Positions 35,533 through 49,124 are shown, counted from the stretch's first letter. The stretch is 64,000 bases of DNA from Pyrenopolyporus hunteri (GCA_902806595.1 CADCXC010000038.1:3224001-3288000), one strand, 5' to 3'. The notes: a model not told the origin generated them from the letters alone. Numbers and translations: made by a program.

Positions 35533-35853
35533 TGAATACCTAAGGCAGGGCGTAAAGAGGCACGTAGTACTGGAATTTTTCGACGTTCAACGTTTGTCGA
35601 TAGACGCATTTTGTGGGAATCCAGTGCTTGAATGCATGTGCTCTTATTTCGGATTGACGAATTCTCCTGGTAGGCAACAGCTGGCGCTGACTGTAGGTTT
35701 GATAATGGAATATCCATCTTAGGTGACTTCCATTTAGGTAAGTAGGTATTTAGTGGTCGGCATTCTTTGTTAGGTGAAGCTAAATTCCTTTTAGGTTTGC
35801 TTAGTGTAGGATTCTTGAGTATCCCCTCTAATCGCGACGTGTTCAGTGTCACC

Positions 35854-36138
35854 CAGGCAGAAGGACGTCAAAAACAGTGGCGCACTACCAAAACGCTTCA
35901 ATTCTATCAATATCAAACCGTACTTTGATATTTTGTCTTTAATCTCGGAAATTCATATTACCATTTTGTTTTAAAATTTCAAAAATTTTATAAACTATTA
36001 TATAAATTATAAATATGTTACAATAGTTAATTTTTAACATTTCATCCATTTTTTAAGCGGATATGAATTTTATTATTTTAAGTTCCTTAGTATTTATTGT
36101 TACGGGATGCGCCAGTTATTTTGACGTCCTTCTGCCAG
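35854..36138. mobile_element. MITE-like element with terminal inverted repeats
   Basis: A 285-bp non-coding segment. The left end at 35854 reads CAGGCAGAAGGACGTCAAAA, and the reverse complement of the right end at 36138 reads CTGGCAGAAGGACGTCAAAA; the match continues imperfectly to about 34 bp per arm (AGTGGCGCA versus ACTGGCGCA). The core (about 35930-36110) is very A/T-rich. This is the structure of a miniature inverted-repeat DNA transposon. No clear target duplication is seen, and the superfamily cannot be assigned. It lies between the Pol4 start and the ammonium transporter 3' end. Confidence 0.7.
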
Positions 36139-36635
36139 GTACACACATGGTACTTGCGCGTCCCGCCTAAACACTAGTGAAGCCGTCTCCACTCCGGGTT
36201 ACTTCAGGGTACCTTCACTTAGTTAAACACGCATGACCACTTGCATGTAGGCAGATACATGTATTGTCCAACTACTTCAGTACAACTTCCTAAACCGGAA
36301 TTATATTCTCTATCAGCCGATTCCCGATTTTACAAACTCACTCTTTGCCCCTATTCCTGTCTCGCGGGAACAGATATAGCAAATTGCTTCCGATACATTC
36401 ATGATAATTAGCAGTCTACGTGCTCAAGTTAGCATCATATAGGCGCATATATAAATATACAGACATCAAGGGTATACCCTCTCGCACACACATTAACTTT
36501 CAACTCCGGAGCGCCTCCTCGGATAATACGTAGGCGAGTAAAATATTAGCCGCGGTCGCCCAAGTTTTCCTAACCAGAAACCTTCAAATACAATACAAAG
36601 TGAACCAATACAATATCATACAAATAGGTAATCCC

Positions 36636-38402
36636 TTAGTGAGGCGGTCGAGACGACTGAGCGGAATACGCTCGAGCATCCATCAAGGGGATGCTGTTCT
36701 TCTCTCGAGGGTCGAACGGGTTGCTGGGCTCTGCGGAGTATCGACTAGCAGCATCGGCCTCGATGTCGTTTAGCACCTCTCTGGTAAGCTCCACGTAGTC
36801 ATACGCGAATTCACCAATCTCTGCGTCGTCAATACCCAAGATTTCGGCGTCCTCCGTCGCTCGCAGCTGGAGACCCGGGATCAAGTTTAGGAGGAAGCAG
36901 ATGATACATGTGCCAGCGAACGAATAGCAACCTCCGCAGATAGAATCGGCTAGCTGGTATCCTAGCTGTACCCAATGGTGATTCAGCCAACCGCCCGGGA
37001 TATGCGTATAGCCGTCGAGGTGGGCGATATAGTCGGCGGCGAAGAAGGCCGTGCAGATATTTCCCACAAAGCCACCAACACCGTGTACGGCGAAGATATC
37101 CAAAGCGTCATCGATTCGTAGGATGAATTTAAGCTTCGTCGCGTAGTTAGCGAAGCCGGCCCCGAGGATTCCGTAGATGACCGCGGCCCAGGCGGGAACA
37201 TAACCTTCAAGTATGTTAGACATATCTCCCCTAACGTGTTAATAGACTACTCACCAGAGCCCGGTGTGATGGCTACGAGACCGGCAACAACCCCTGAACA
37301 GAAGCCCACCGTCGACCATTTTCTCTCCAGTCTATAATCAAGCACGCACCACGTAATCCCACCGACACAAGCTGCAAGATTCGTTACAACCGCAGCCATG
37401 ACGGCACGCAGGTTAGCCGAGAGAGCACTACCAGCATTGAAACCGAACCAGCCGACCCATAGGAATACCGTCCCGACGACTATGTGGGTGACATTATGCG
37501 GTCGGTAATTCAATTCGTGCGTCCCGTGGCCTCGCCGCTTCCCCAGCATCATTGAATCTGCAAGCTCACAGGTTAGAATTAAAAAAAATAGAAGAGCCTA
37601 TAAACGGATAGGTGGCCGACTTGTGGAAGACTAACATGCAAGCGCTGCTGTCCCGGACGCGATATGGACGGGTGTGCCACCAGCGAAATCGAGGCCACCC
37701 ATCTTGTTCGACCATCCCGCCGGGTTCCAAGTCCAGCACGCGATCGGGTCGTAGATTATTGTGGACCAGATGAACATGAATATGACGCAGGGTAGCATTC
37801 GCCCCCTTTCGGCCACGGCGCCGGTCGCAAGAGCTACAGTGATGGCCGAGAACATGCCCTGGTAGACGGCGAAGAGCAAGTCAGGGATCCTCGTAGAGCC
37901 TACGGAGGGCTGGGCTAGTACGTCCTTGAACCCGAAGTTGGTCAAATCACCAATGAAAGAAGACGCCGTGTGCGAGAAGGTCAGCGAGTAGCCCCAGAAG
38001 AACCATTGAAACGTGGTCACGGCTGTCGCCATGACGGAGAGCCATATTAGCGACAAGGCTGATTTACGGCGGGCGAGACCAGAATAAAAGAAGCTTCGAG
38101 GCTGTAAGTCAATGAACGTCCGACACAGCTATGGGTTGGTTTTGGAACCGCCTGCTTACCCAACTCCCGGAATCATGAGCAGCACGAGGGCTGTGGACGT
38201 GATCATCCAGGCAATATCGCCAGACTATGATAACATGTTAATATCCCACGGGGGTTGGGAGTGGGCGAGTCTATTTACTGACCTCGTACCATACGTTCAA
38301 GTCATCGTTCAGAGAATCCCCGCCGGTCGGGCCGCTGCCATTATAAGGGACTTTCACAATGTAGTCCAGCGCATCGAGATTCACGCCTTCTAGGACAACC
38401 AT
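36636..38402 (-). CDS. Ammonium transporter (AMT/MEP family)
   Basis: Five exons (38283-38402, 38160-38224, 37636-38093, 37255-37557, 36636-37204) encode 504 residues. AMT/MEP proteins form trimers of 11-helix subunits in the plasma membrane and import ammonium. Visible landmarks are the early FYSGLARRKS, the pore segment around YDPIACWTWNPAGW, GGTPVHIASGTAAL with the first pore His, and AVHGVGGFVGNICTAFFA with the second. A cytosolic tail of about 90 residues follows, with Asp/Glu and Ser/Arg, which in this family couples subunits. Splicing restores GSGYVPAWAAVIYG across the last intron, and the ATG upstream of VVLEGVNLD gives a short extracellular N-terminus. An AGATAAG element upstream fits nitrogen control. 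Three paralogues are usual in moulds, so I do not pick one name. Confidence 0.94.
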
Positions 38403-41400
38403 ATTGTCTCGTATTCGGCGGCAGGCCTTGGGGGCAACTATAGCAAAGTGGTTGAAAAGGACTTGCCTACGTTACATACGAAGAAGAAAAATAGTTGTAA
38501 AAAGGAGCGTCAAGAAGTTGGTTGGGGCCGTCGGGAGCCTGCAGTTGAGAAGAAGGCGAGGCGAGGCGAAGGGCTAAATCAAGTAGGTCCAATTCCGGGC
38601 TGTGGTAGATGTAGGTAGGTTAGGTAGGTAGGTAGATAAGGCCGAGGTCAGAATAACCCTGAGCAGACGGTTGGGAAAGGCTGCTGGCCCTTGGTAATTG
38701 GAAAAGAAGCAACTTTAAGACAAACAAATACCCCCGGTACGGTCAATCGATACGTCCATCAAACATACCAACGATGAAGCAAGAATAGGTAGTTAAGACA
38801 CGTCCGTAAGAGTCAGGGCAGTCTAAACGCAGTTACCAAGTGGCGGGGAGACGTGAGTAACGTTTTATTCTTAGCAGTCTTTATCTTACCTACATAGTAC
38901 AGGTTAGTAGGTTAGGCGCTGTGTTCGAGTGTGCGTGTGAATGTACACCGGCGCCTCATACGATGTAGTTATCGCGCCCCCCTTATACAGGCGGGAGATT
39001 AGGAACCGCCACACGGAGGCAAGGGCCATGACCTGCAGGCTGTAGGATCTGTTCCCGCCTCAGATCGATGAAATACGGTGGGCAGTAGTACATAGGTAAT
39101 CCGTAACAGGTGTACGCTAGGTCTAGCAGGTATCTTTCGTAGTTTCAATAGGCACAGGGATTACTCCGAGAAGTCCGGAGGTGTGCGATAGCCCGATGGG
39201 GAGCGATAGGCTGGCTGGCCGTAACACTACATGTTTAATATTGAGGCCAATAATGGAGGCCAGCAAGCTGGATTCAGCCCGTGGCAACGTTTGGCATGAG
39301 TTCATTTTATTCATTCTTTTTTTTTTCCTGTTCTTTTCAGCCGGCCTCGTCGTCTCCTTTGATATATTTCATAGGATATGGAAATCCTTCGAAGGGCTCC
39401 CCCTTTACCGCGGTTCCCTAATGAGCAGGTACCTAGGTAAGTAGGCAAATAAAGGGGTATCTATGGTGCTACGAAAAGAAACGTCACGAAACAACAATAA
39501 GTACCCAAGTAGGCAGATAGTTCAATATCGCAAGAAGATCGCTATATCTTATTACACAGCGAAACAAGTAAGCAAACAGAGATAAGCAAAAGGAATCCCC
39601 ACAAATCTAGTCTTGGGAAGATCCCTTGGACTTCGGTACTAGTGTACGACTAATGCAGCATGGTGACCCATTGGGTAAGGCTCGCGAAGTGGGGTTGGAA
39701 GGGTGGAAAGAGGCTGTCCAGGGAGGGGGCAGCCGGGGGGGAACGGGAAGTCGCAGCAAGATTGGTCTGGACTTGGCGCATTCCATCTTGAATTCCTTAG
39801 CCGTGCTAGGGTTGAGATAACGACTTCCTCCTCGATCTAGAGATACCTAGGTACAACTTGATGAGGTGGTTTGACGTAACGAGAACAAATAGTTGGAGAA
39901 ATTATGAGCTGTTTTACTTTTTTAACTTTCTTCATATCGAAATCTCTTATTGCTATTTCCTCCCTCCCAACCATCAAGAGGGAACGGCTTTTCAACAAAG
40001 TCGCGCAAACCGATATGATAACCGGTATGTAAGCGAGTCGCCTACCCTCCATACACTACATACGTCTAGTACGACGTAAAAAAAGAGGGAAAAAATGCAT
40101 ACGCAAGTAACCACAGGTCTAGTACGTTCTTTTAGAGTTGTAGGTGAGGATTCGGCCCCCAGCTGCTGCGCGGTAGACCTTATCTCGCGTTATGGACTGA
40201 AAACCGCATCTGTATGCAGAATCCTTACTATGTACTGCTGTCGTACATAAAGGAGGTCCCGTGTCAACTGTCATGGTCCAACGATCAGCGATCGATGGTT
40301 AACGGCCTTGTCTCCAGCTCCCTGGTACGTCTCCCCCGAATCTCCCCACCCGCCGTATGAGGAAGGTCAGGAAACAATGGTTTTATGCACTACCGCCTAC
40401 GTACGTGAGTCTATATGTGTATCTACCTAGACATGTATGTTAGGTGGGTAAACGCTTCCAAATAAGTAGTGGCAGATCTGGTTTGCCCTCTGGGGAAGAC
40501 GGTGGACCCTGATCGCTTCCGCTATATTCCTTGTCTTAATGGAGAGAAGGGGTTGATTGCGGAGCCGGTAGTTTGCAGTTGTGAGGATAAACTACCTTGG
40601 AACCTCATGATTACCTGCCCGACGTTGTATCCATACGCAGGTCTTCATGTAACTGCAGCAACTGCATATACTAATGCTGATGAAGCTGATCAAGTCTTAA
40701 ATCCTGACCCTCTGCGGTCTATCAGATTCCGCTCCCATTGGGCGAGTTCTGGGTAGAGCAATCTATTGTCTTATGATCGTCCAACCACATATGCCATGCC
40801 ACCATTATTTAGCGAAAGCCATCCCGTTAAGCTTAACCCTTAGCCCAATCCTAAAAAGGTGCATTTTGTCTTCAGAGGCGTCATGCCAGCGTTTAATTAA
40901 GCGTGGCTACGTCGATAGACGCCCATACTAGGGCTGAGACGATAGCTTTTAAGCCTCGCCCTTGGTCCGACCTGAGCTATGTAGTCTATCGAATCTAAAG
41001 TCTCAATATAGGTACTTACCTAGGGCAATATTTTGGCCAGTTATAGCGGAGGACTACGATCAAGCCTCCTTGTATAGCCATTGATAGGCCTCGGAATATC
41101 TTTACAGGCGGGCGACGCAACACGACGGGGTTCCGTCTACAACAAATTAAGGTTGAGGCGCCGATGCGTTCCCCCCTTTTGGGGACGCTGTCATATCTGA
41201 TACGGTAGACGGTCCAATATACCTAGCACCGCCCCCGCCAAGACGAAAGGAATCATCCATTCTGTTTTAGTTCGTCGTACGAAATCGTATTCACAACATT
41301 TACCCTGATTCTTGAGTGTAGGCGAAACTGGAATAGGGGTCCTCGTGATGGTGTATCTAAACACGTTACTTCTAGTTTGATACATGCCACGTGAGCTCCA

Positions 41401-42058
41401 CGATATGTTTAATCCTCGACGGTAGCTATTATCCGTCCTTTTATCCATTACTAAACACCGTAACTTGCGAGCATGCTGTGACCTTTATACTAAGCTCCAC
41501 GAACCGGGCGGTCGAGCCAGTATTTATCTTACGCTCTGTAAACTACTACATCAAATGATAAACGCTAGCACACAAACCGGAATTTTACGGCGCTCTATAT
41601 ACCATATACATTGACGCGAGTCAAAGTAAAATCGGCAGTGGCCGCAATGTAATCAGCGTTGGGGATGAAGGCTCATTTCTTATTCTTCTAATCATCGTCA
41701 GGATGGGCCCGCTAACGTAGCATCCAATCAGGAGCGAGCACACATCCGCAATAGGAATGCGATACGTTCTCTAATATCGTCAAGAAGACGATATATACTC
41801 GAAACTGTTGGTCATTCGTCATATATTATCCCCTACATAGCGATGCAACCGCCACAGTACCCGGGTTTCAGGGTGAGTAGAGTTGGGCATTAATTATTAA
41901 GAGCAGGAAAGTAGCTATAGTTGAACTACATCAAAGTGTTCCTGACCTGGTCTCAAGTGTGCTATAGGAAATCCATCAGATACAACGTTGCCAATTCTCC
42001 TTGTACTGAGTCCCCCGAGCACAAGCTAAAGCAGGTCAAAGGTCCGTAGTCCATGATA
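38403..42058. other. Intergenic region between ammonium transporter and tyrosinase
   Basis: About 3.7 kb without a supported gene. It holds GTAGGTA arrays near 38610-38640 and TACCTAGGTA palindromes at 39430-39439 and 39844-39853. Frames near 40469-40756 and 41191-41448 have no recognisable domain and no splice support. Confidence 0.45.
38634..38640 (-). promoter_or_regulatory. GATA-factor site candidate upstream of the ammonium transporter
   Basis: AGATAAG lies 232 bp upstream of the transporter ATG. HGATAR sites bind fungal nitrogen regulators of the AreA/NIT2 type. Single sites occur by chance, so this is suggestive only. Confidence 0.3.
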
Positions 42059-44161
42059 TTATATAAATAGATCGAAATGGCTCTCGACCTTGCCCCACTC
42101 TAAGAGCATGCTCTCAGACTTTGGTACCCTGACCATCGAGCTCACAATGCTGATGTAAAGTCCGTTTACTTCACGGGAATCGACGGACATACCATTGACT
42201 AGCGACACCCGAAGCTTGAGATTGGCCTTCAAGAACGGCTCGATATCGTGGGCATGTAAGCTAGATACTTTTCCTAGCGCCACCATATGCATCAAGGCCG
42301 ATGTTATAGGAATCGTTCCCGCAACCATACGATCAGAGGCCCAGCCGTGTGCTTCTCTGTGAGCGAAAACTCCAAGCGTCCCGACTAAGCTGGATGCCAC
42401 TGGCCACGATGATGGATCGGACGGTACCTCTCCTAGGAAGAGGTGGATCGAGAACGAGCTACCCATCGCATGCTTGTTGACTCGGATGTTCGCTATCCAT
42501 TCACGATACCTATCACCCCTGAAAACTGCACCGAAGGGAGGCCGGCTTGACGTCTTGCTGTTCCAGGATAGCCCGTTCGCTCGATATAACCCTCGGTGAC
42601 TTGAGTGCCGCTTGTGTCTGCTGCTATGTCGTGGACTTACCTCGGACTCTATGAACATAGAGGCCGGGCTGAATTTTCCGTATAGTCTATTTATGGTCGT
42701 TACAAGCTCTGCGCGAGTCTTGTTGGCTACGTCTGCATATGTGTACCCGAAAACTTCGTGATCTCGCACCATTTCCGATGTCCAGAAATGTGTTTCGTTG
42801 AGGAAGAACGGTGTGAGAGCCGTCTGGGAGTTTTCTACTTCTCCAGGAGACGTCGTGTGAGAAGAATAGATAGCAGGTTGAGGGACTACGTATGAGTCAT
42901 TGTAAAGATGTTGCCACATGGTAAAGATCCTGTCCACATTGGTGTGATGTAGCCAGAAGAGCGGATCAAACCCGGAGTAAGCTATGATAGCAAGATGTCC
43001 GTAGACACCTCCCCCAACTGTATGAATTGCGTCGTGGAGGGACTCGATTGAATCGTAGGTGCCATTATTATCATTAGGAATCCAAGCTTCGTTGCTAAAG
43101 GTTGTATAATTCGGGTAATTCGAAAACAAGTTGTATAAGCGCTGTTGGAAACTCGGAAGGTGAACATCTAGCGCGTGTGCCACGAACGAATTATTTGAGG
43201 TTGCGTTTGGGCTATTCACTGGACGAGGCGCTCGCTTTGTCTCGTGCCATGCGTTGTACTAAGTGAATTATATTCAGTCTGCAATTCTCGTCATTTGGGA
43301 GGTTAGGGGGCAGAGGGGTTAAACATACAGGGAAATCAGGAAATGTTGACCCGTTGAACGGCCTGAAGACGTAGCTGAATAAGGGGTTGGAGATAGTTTG
43401 AACACCGTTCGGCCCAGATACGTTGATGCTGGACGAACCACCAACAATTAGAGGGAGGACGCTAGCTCCATCTGGGGGAACGGCGGCCCAATCCCAGTAT
43501 GGAATCCTGAAAGTCGCTGCTGCTTTTTGGAAACGGTCTTGAAGATCTGGCGGGTATAGAGATGCAATGTATTGAACGATGTTATACAAGACTTGCTGAT
43601 GACGGGCCAAATTAGCTTTATGCGTTGAAATTTAGACGGCTATAGGCAGTATGGGTTCAGTAGTTTCAATATACCTCGTACAGAGCAAGATAAGGCCGAT
43701 GCCAGGTAGGAAAGAGAATAGACACATGAGTGCAATATCCGCTATGCTCATTACCCGGCGTTGGGTTGACGTCGGCCCAGGTCAAAGCAGGCGCTCCATG
43801 AATTCCTAATTTATGTATGTTAGAAGGAAACATAACCTCTCCTCTCTCTGGTTGACGTACCTGTGATCTGGTACCACGAGAATAGAGACTCCTGGTCTGT
43901 GAATTGCATCCAATTAAGAGCGAGGATGTACAAGTTCCACTTGTCCTCGTCCTTTTGCAAGTCTCGAATTTCCGGTCTCAGTGGTATTTCTCCACGGACG
44001 CGCGGGAGACCAGTGACGATAGGAGATTGAAGAGGGTCCCGTTTGCGAAGGCGTAGATCATCGTTAAGCCCGTAATTGTATTGTGCTGGCTGGACCGGAT
44101 CAGCAACGATCATAGAGAACAAGAAGCCGATGGCAAAGTAAATCCTATGAATGAACGACAT
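42059..44161 (-). CDS. Tyrosinase (type 3 copper monooxygenase)
   Basis: Four exons (43861-44161, 43675-43805, 43329-43595, 42059-43258) encode 632 residues. Tyrosinases hydroxylate monophenols and oxidise catechols to quinones, the first step toward melanin. The N-terminus is hydrophobic and signal-like (IYFAIGFLFSMIVADP). The CuA site has H103, H127 and H136, with C125-T-H127 giving the Cys-x-His thioether seen in Neurospora tyrosinase. The CuB site has H308, H312 and H338 (HHTNVDRIF). A basic Arg/His/Ser-rich segment at residues about 440-459 links the catalytic domain to the C-terminal lid-like domain (YREWIANIRV...). A perfect GTAAGT donor lies in frame at 42635-42640 inside this segment, so part of it could be spliced out. 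It may be secreted, but the retained C-terminus could keep it latent. Confidence 0.9.
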
Positions 44162-45342
44162 AACGGGCTCTCGCGTGGCCGTGGCCCTCCCGAGAAAGTA
44201 CGGACGAAGCCGGGAATTACGAGAGGACGCACAGGATGGAGCAGCAAAACTGTACGATACATGTGACCAAGGTGGAAAATTGTCGCCCAGAGCGCCTGGG
44301 AGTGGGAGTGGAAGTGGATAAAGACGGGATAGAAATGGTCCTGTCTTTTCCTGAAGAAGATGAAGAAAAACCAAAGTGACTCGAAAAGTGACTCGAGATT
44401 AAGAGGGCCCTTCCTACGCGACGCGAGGCGGTGTTAAGAGGGGGGGAGGAGGGGAGGAGGCTATTATGACTAATAGTAATAAAAGAAGATTATGCCGGGA
44501 AGAAGTCAAACTCTTCAAAGATGCAGCTGAAATTGGATATCTATGTCAGTCCGGGTAAGAGGTAGGTAGGTACATGTATCTATCTACCTACGTACCCCCG
44601 GGTCGTGGCAGCCTATTTTAGTATCTGCATCCTGCTTCTGTCTGTGCATAGGTGGGTTGGGAAGCAGCAAGTCGACGGGACTTTGCGATTGCTTCTTTTA
44701 TCGAACACTTCCCTCCCGCTTAGGTAATGTTTAGGTACCTATGTAGGGAGGTAATTAGTTGGACCGCGGCTGGAGTTAAATAGGTACTTTAGCTTCTCCC
44801 ATCGCCGTTCCGTCGTAAGGCGATTATTCCAACTCTCAACAACTACCTAAGGTTAGTGTGTAGTAGGTAAGGTGAGAGAAGGTATAGACAACAACCAAGC
44901 CATTTAGCGAGGTACATACTGACGATTCATTGCAAGCAGTACTTTCTAGGGCACTGTTAAACTACCCACCAACATTTACCTAATTAGAACTTATACGAAA
45001 GGCTCTTCTACAGCCAAACAGACCACTCCCACGACCGGGCTCACGCACGTCGTCGTAGGCATGGTTCCATGGATGTATGATACACGACAGTCACCTAACC
45101 ATTCTGAAACTACACCAGTTAGCTAGCACCGGCTGCTTGCATTGATGTCTCTCATATTATATCTACAGTCGCCTCTCTCAAGCACTATTTTGAGACATGT
45201 CGAGAGCACGCAGTGCGTTGGGTCTGTATATTTAAATTGATCTCACTGTGTATCACTACCGAAATTGCCCCGTTTTTAAGACCGAAAACCTTTAAACTCC
45301 ATCTAATGCGGCTGGTACATTTCGAAATCCATGGCCGGGAAC
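44162..45342. other. Intergenic region between tyrosinase and RPA135
   Basis: About 1.2 kb with TACCTA/GTAGGTA-rich words (44560-44600, 44700-44760). It should contain the tyrosinase promoter and the RPA135 3' end. No gene is seen. Confidence 0.5.
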
Positions 45343-48300
45343 CTACGCGGCTGCAACGACGGGCGGGATGCCGTTTGCTTTCTTCCCCGTAGGCATTCCG
45401 TTTCGCTTTGTATGTAATAGAGGGCCCTTTCGCGGGGCATCCTTCGGATCGACGCGATACTTCAGCTTGACGCCCATGGCCGCCAACTCCACGTCAAGGT
45501 ACTTGAGGGCGCCAGGAACTGCTACTTTCGTAGTGTCTTCGCCTCCGACCCACTGATTCCCTTGGCCGTCCTCCCATATCTCGCCATCTAGCTTAGTCAA
45601 ATCAACATCGCTAATCTGATCGAGTCGGGTTGCACAATTACGACATCGAACACTATTTACCGTCTTCTTCCTACCGACGAATGGAGAGACCGTCGGTTGT
45701 ATCGACAGGAAAGAACCACATCTACGGCAGATCCACGATGGCGAGTAATCCGAACAATTGAGGAGACGATCCTGGAGAAGGAACGCCGTGCCGTGCGCCA
45801 ACAGAGCGTCTCGTTCCATTTCACCAACACGAATACCACCACCTCGTTTCCTGCCCTTGATCGGCTGTCCCGTCGTGGGGACTACCGGTCCTGTCGTTCT
45901 TACTTGGTACTTGTCGTTGACCATGTGACGTAATCGCTGGTAATACACGACGCCTATGTAAATATCGGCGGCCAACTCTTCCCCGGTAATTCCAGAGTAC
46001 ATAGGTTCGTTCCCATGGAAATTGTACCCGGCTTTCATAAGCTGATGGCCAAAGTAGTCGGCGGCCGTGTTCTCCTCGTCAAAGCGGAAAGGGGTCGAGT
46101 CTTGCGCCAGTCCATGGAGCGCACCCGCTTTCCCTGCTAGCGACTCGACGAACATACCAATTGTCATTCGAGAAGGGAAGGCATGGGGGTTAATGATGAT
46201 GTCTGGTTGAATACCGGACTCCGAGAAAGGCATATCGACAGCCGGCCACTTCTGCGAGCAGACACCCTTTTGACCGTGCCGCGACGAGAACTTATCACCA
46301 ATGACTGGTGATCGAGGAATGCGGAACTTGATCGAGATTGTCTGAGCAGGCTCGTTGCCTTGCTCACTGCCGATTAGTCGGACCTCTTCGATAAAAGCTT
46401 GTTCCGAATCCTTGTACTTTTCGTACTTGGTGACACCATCTCGATTAACCATGTTGCCGCTGTAATCCGCAGAGACCGTGTGATAGGCAAAGATGACGTC
46501 GCCTTCTTGAACCATTCGCCCGACGTAAGGGAGGCCATCTTCATCCAGCATGGTCTGCGTCCATGCCTTCACGACGCTACCCGGAGCGAAGCCGAACATC
46601 TTGGTTATGCTCTTGGCCGACCTTGTACGACTTTCCTCTTTGAGTGTGTACTTTTTGGTCTTGTAGATCGTCCCGTGTCCAAAGCCCCGTTCGTGAGCCG
46701 ACTTATTTAGAATCATAGCGTCGTCCATATCGTACCCAGTGTACGATATCACAGCGACAACAGCGTTTGTACCGTTGGGAAAGTTGTCGAATCCATACGC
46801 GTTATGCAGCGGAGACCTAACGATCGGCGTCTGACCGGTTTGCAGACGATACATCTTGTTGTCGGTCCGATACGCTAGCGAGGTCCCCGGAGTTCCCATA
46901 GTTTGCTTACCCATCTGGCATTGGTACATATTTCTTGGCGATTGGTTGAAGTCCGAGAATGGTGTCATGTTGGCTAGGATGGAGAGAATGTTCGTAGGGT
47001 CGAATTCGACGTGTGTCGATTCCCCCGAGACAATCTCCTGTTCCGTGCAGGCGATAGACATATACGGCTGCTCAAGTGAGCCAACAAAGTCTTCCTTTTC
47101 CAGTGGAAGATATTTTGTTGGCCTCACCATCCTGGCGGGCTCGGAAGACATGTAGATACCAGGGTAAGATCCTCCGTTAGAGGATGGCACGTGTCCGATT
47201 TCGAGATGCACAGGAACGCCGTGAGAGCCTTCGACTTTCCAGTATCGAAATGTGTCCGCTATCCTGCGCGACTCAGACGGGTGGCACCAGCCTAGAATTC
47301 GTCCGTTTAACATAACGACGACGCTCTCGTCCGTCGCGGCGGACGAAGTGTCGACGACACCAAGCTCGGCTGCCAGTTGTGGAATTGCTGAAGCATTGAC
47401 GGAACTAGTCATGATCTTACATTTGTGCGCGAGATGGTTAAGGAGACCACAAGGCGCACCGTCTGGAGTGTGGACCGGGCAAAGGAAGCCCCAGGACTCG
47501 GGCAACAGCTTTCGGACTGTCGTGGTCTTCAACTGAGCAAAGAAACTTCCTCGGTGTACCATTCGGAAATGACTGATGAAACGGAGGAAGTTTAATTTTT
47601 CGGCAACAACCGTGAACCCCGACACTTGCTGTAGATCTAAGCCTGAGGGACTGGATAGATTGCCTGTTGACAGGAAGTATTCGAGAGCGTTACCGACGTT
47701 CTCGTTGGTCTTCTGGAATATTTTGATGGGAAAATCTTTCGCAAATTCCTCGGAGGTAAACGTCCTAGCCGGGTACTTCCTTAGATAGTCTCTCAGCGCG
47801 CCGCGGACTCCCACGGAGAGTAACTCATCCAGCCGCTCTTTAACTATCATGCCGTATAGAAATCCGCCGAGGAGGATCTCCTGGTTTTGAACGGCATCGG
47901 GGTTGTCGACCGAGCAATCTCCCGCAACTAAAGCATATAGTTTTCGAATCATGAACAAAAGCATACGAAACTTATCTGAATCCTGCTCTTCGGTAACGTT
48001 GATGTTTCCTAGGTGAACGAGGACAATCCGCCGCAAGAACTCGGTACCTACTTCATAATGCGACAAAGTGTCAGGCACACCTAAAACCGGTCGAAATTTC
48101 TCCCCGAGGTATGCTCGAGTCTGCGCCATCGTGTAGATCCCGTAGCTCTTATAAGTCCGTAGTAATAGCTCAACACGGTCCGTGAGAAATGTGTTTTCGA
48201 TGCCCTTCGAATCGGGGGAGCCAATTAGGCCCTCAAAGATTTCTCTGTCGTTTGTCTCCACGAGTGCCTTTAGGATCATCATGACGGGGACTAAGTATTC

Positions 48301-49124
48301 GTTCTTCCGCCAGGAGAAGCGGAAAGTAACATTTCCGTCGTTTAGGTAATGAAGGACGTTCGTCTGTGAGGTTTCATCCGGTCGTACTGACCGAAGTATG
48401 ATACCATAAGGCGTATAGGAAGGACCGCGATTGGTGAAACTCGGTCGGTTAATAGCCAGAGGAAAGTTTCTTCTATTAACAAGGAGGAGTCGTATGATCT
48501 TTTCGATGCCGTTGACGATAAAATAGCCCCCCAATTCTTCTGATTCTTCCTTGCGCGCCACTAATTGTGCCGGGCTGTTATCTCTAAGGTGGCAATGGGT
48601 TGACTGTGGTATAACTTAGTAAGTCAAGCATTCCGCGGGGGTACAATAACAGCCCTTACCTTCACCATGATAGGAAGCTGGCCAATCTCTCGGGTGAATT
48701 CCTTTGGATCGCCGTCGTTAATTCTGTACTCGAATGTAGCGGAAAGCTTTCCCCGGTACGATACATGCCGTTCTCTGCACTCGGCGGGGAGTATTTCTCG
48801 GTTCTTAACCACGAACTTGTTGGTAGGGGGGAGTTGTGACTTCTGCAGATGTATTCCCTTGTACTTGATCCTCAGTCTGTTCTTCCCGGCTGGCGGCGCG
48901 CGTTCGTCTCCATCTAGAAATAGTCTTGTGCCAATGTCGGCTAGTCCTCGCGCGATCAGGCCATCGTTGCCGAAGAGTGCATCGAAGGACTCGATATGCG
49001 GGTTCACAGCCTCTTGCAATAAGGGGTACGCAGAACGGTCCGTCGGGGGCTCCCTAAAAAGCTTCTCTCGGCGAAGGGTGTTATACTCGTGGTCCCAGCT
49101 CGTGCTGGTCGGCTGTGGCGCCAT
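45343..49124 (-). CDS. RPA135: RNA polymerase I second-largest subunit
   Basis: Two exons (48660-49124, 45343-48603) encode 1,241 residues, the usual size for A135/RPA2. With A190 it forms the nucleolar catalytic core that transcribes rDNA. Splicing joins MVK to STHCHLRDNSPAQLV at a phase-0 intron. Landmarks are the GGYFIVNGIEKIIRLLL lobe sequence, the fork region CPVHTPDGAPCGLLNH, the YTGYDMDDAMILNKSA region, GDKFSSRHGQKG near the active centre, and a C-terminal CXXC...CXXC zinc site (CRRC ... CRNC). The Pol I-like features fit A135 better than the Pol II or Pol III homologues, though a full comparison was not possible here. Nothing is truncated. Confidence 0.93.

Noticed and set aside
35517..35852. 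Possible extra N-terminal exon of the Pol4 gene (111 codons)
   Set aside because: It ends in another frame at the presumed Pol4 start, with no in-phase splice path. The start MDHQLKEKIAFF already fits the family. The left end of the MITE-like element begins only two bases beyond it.
41191..41448. Small frame with a hydrophobic stretch
   Set aside because: There is no start context, partner exon or known domain. The hydrophobic part is too short a basis for a call.
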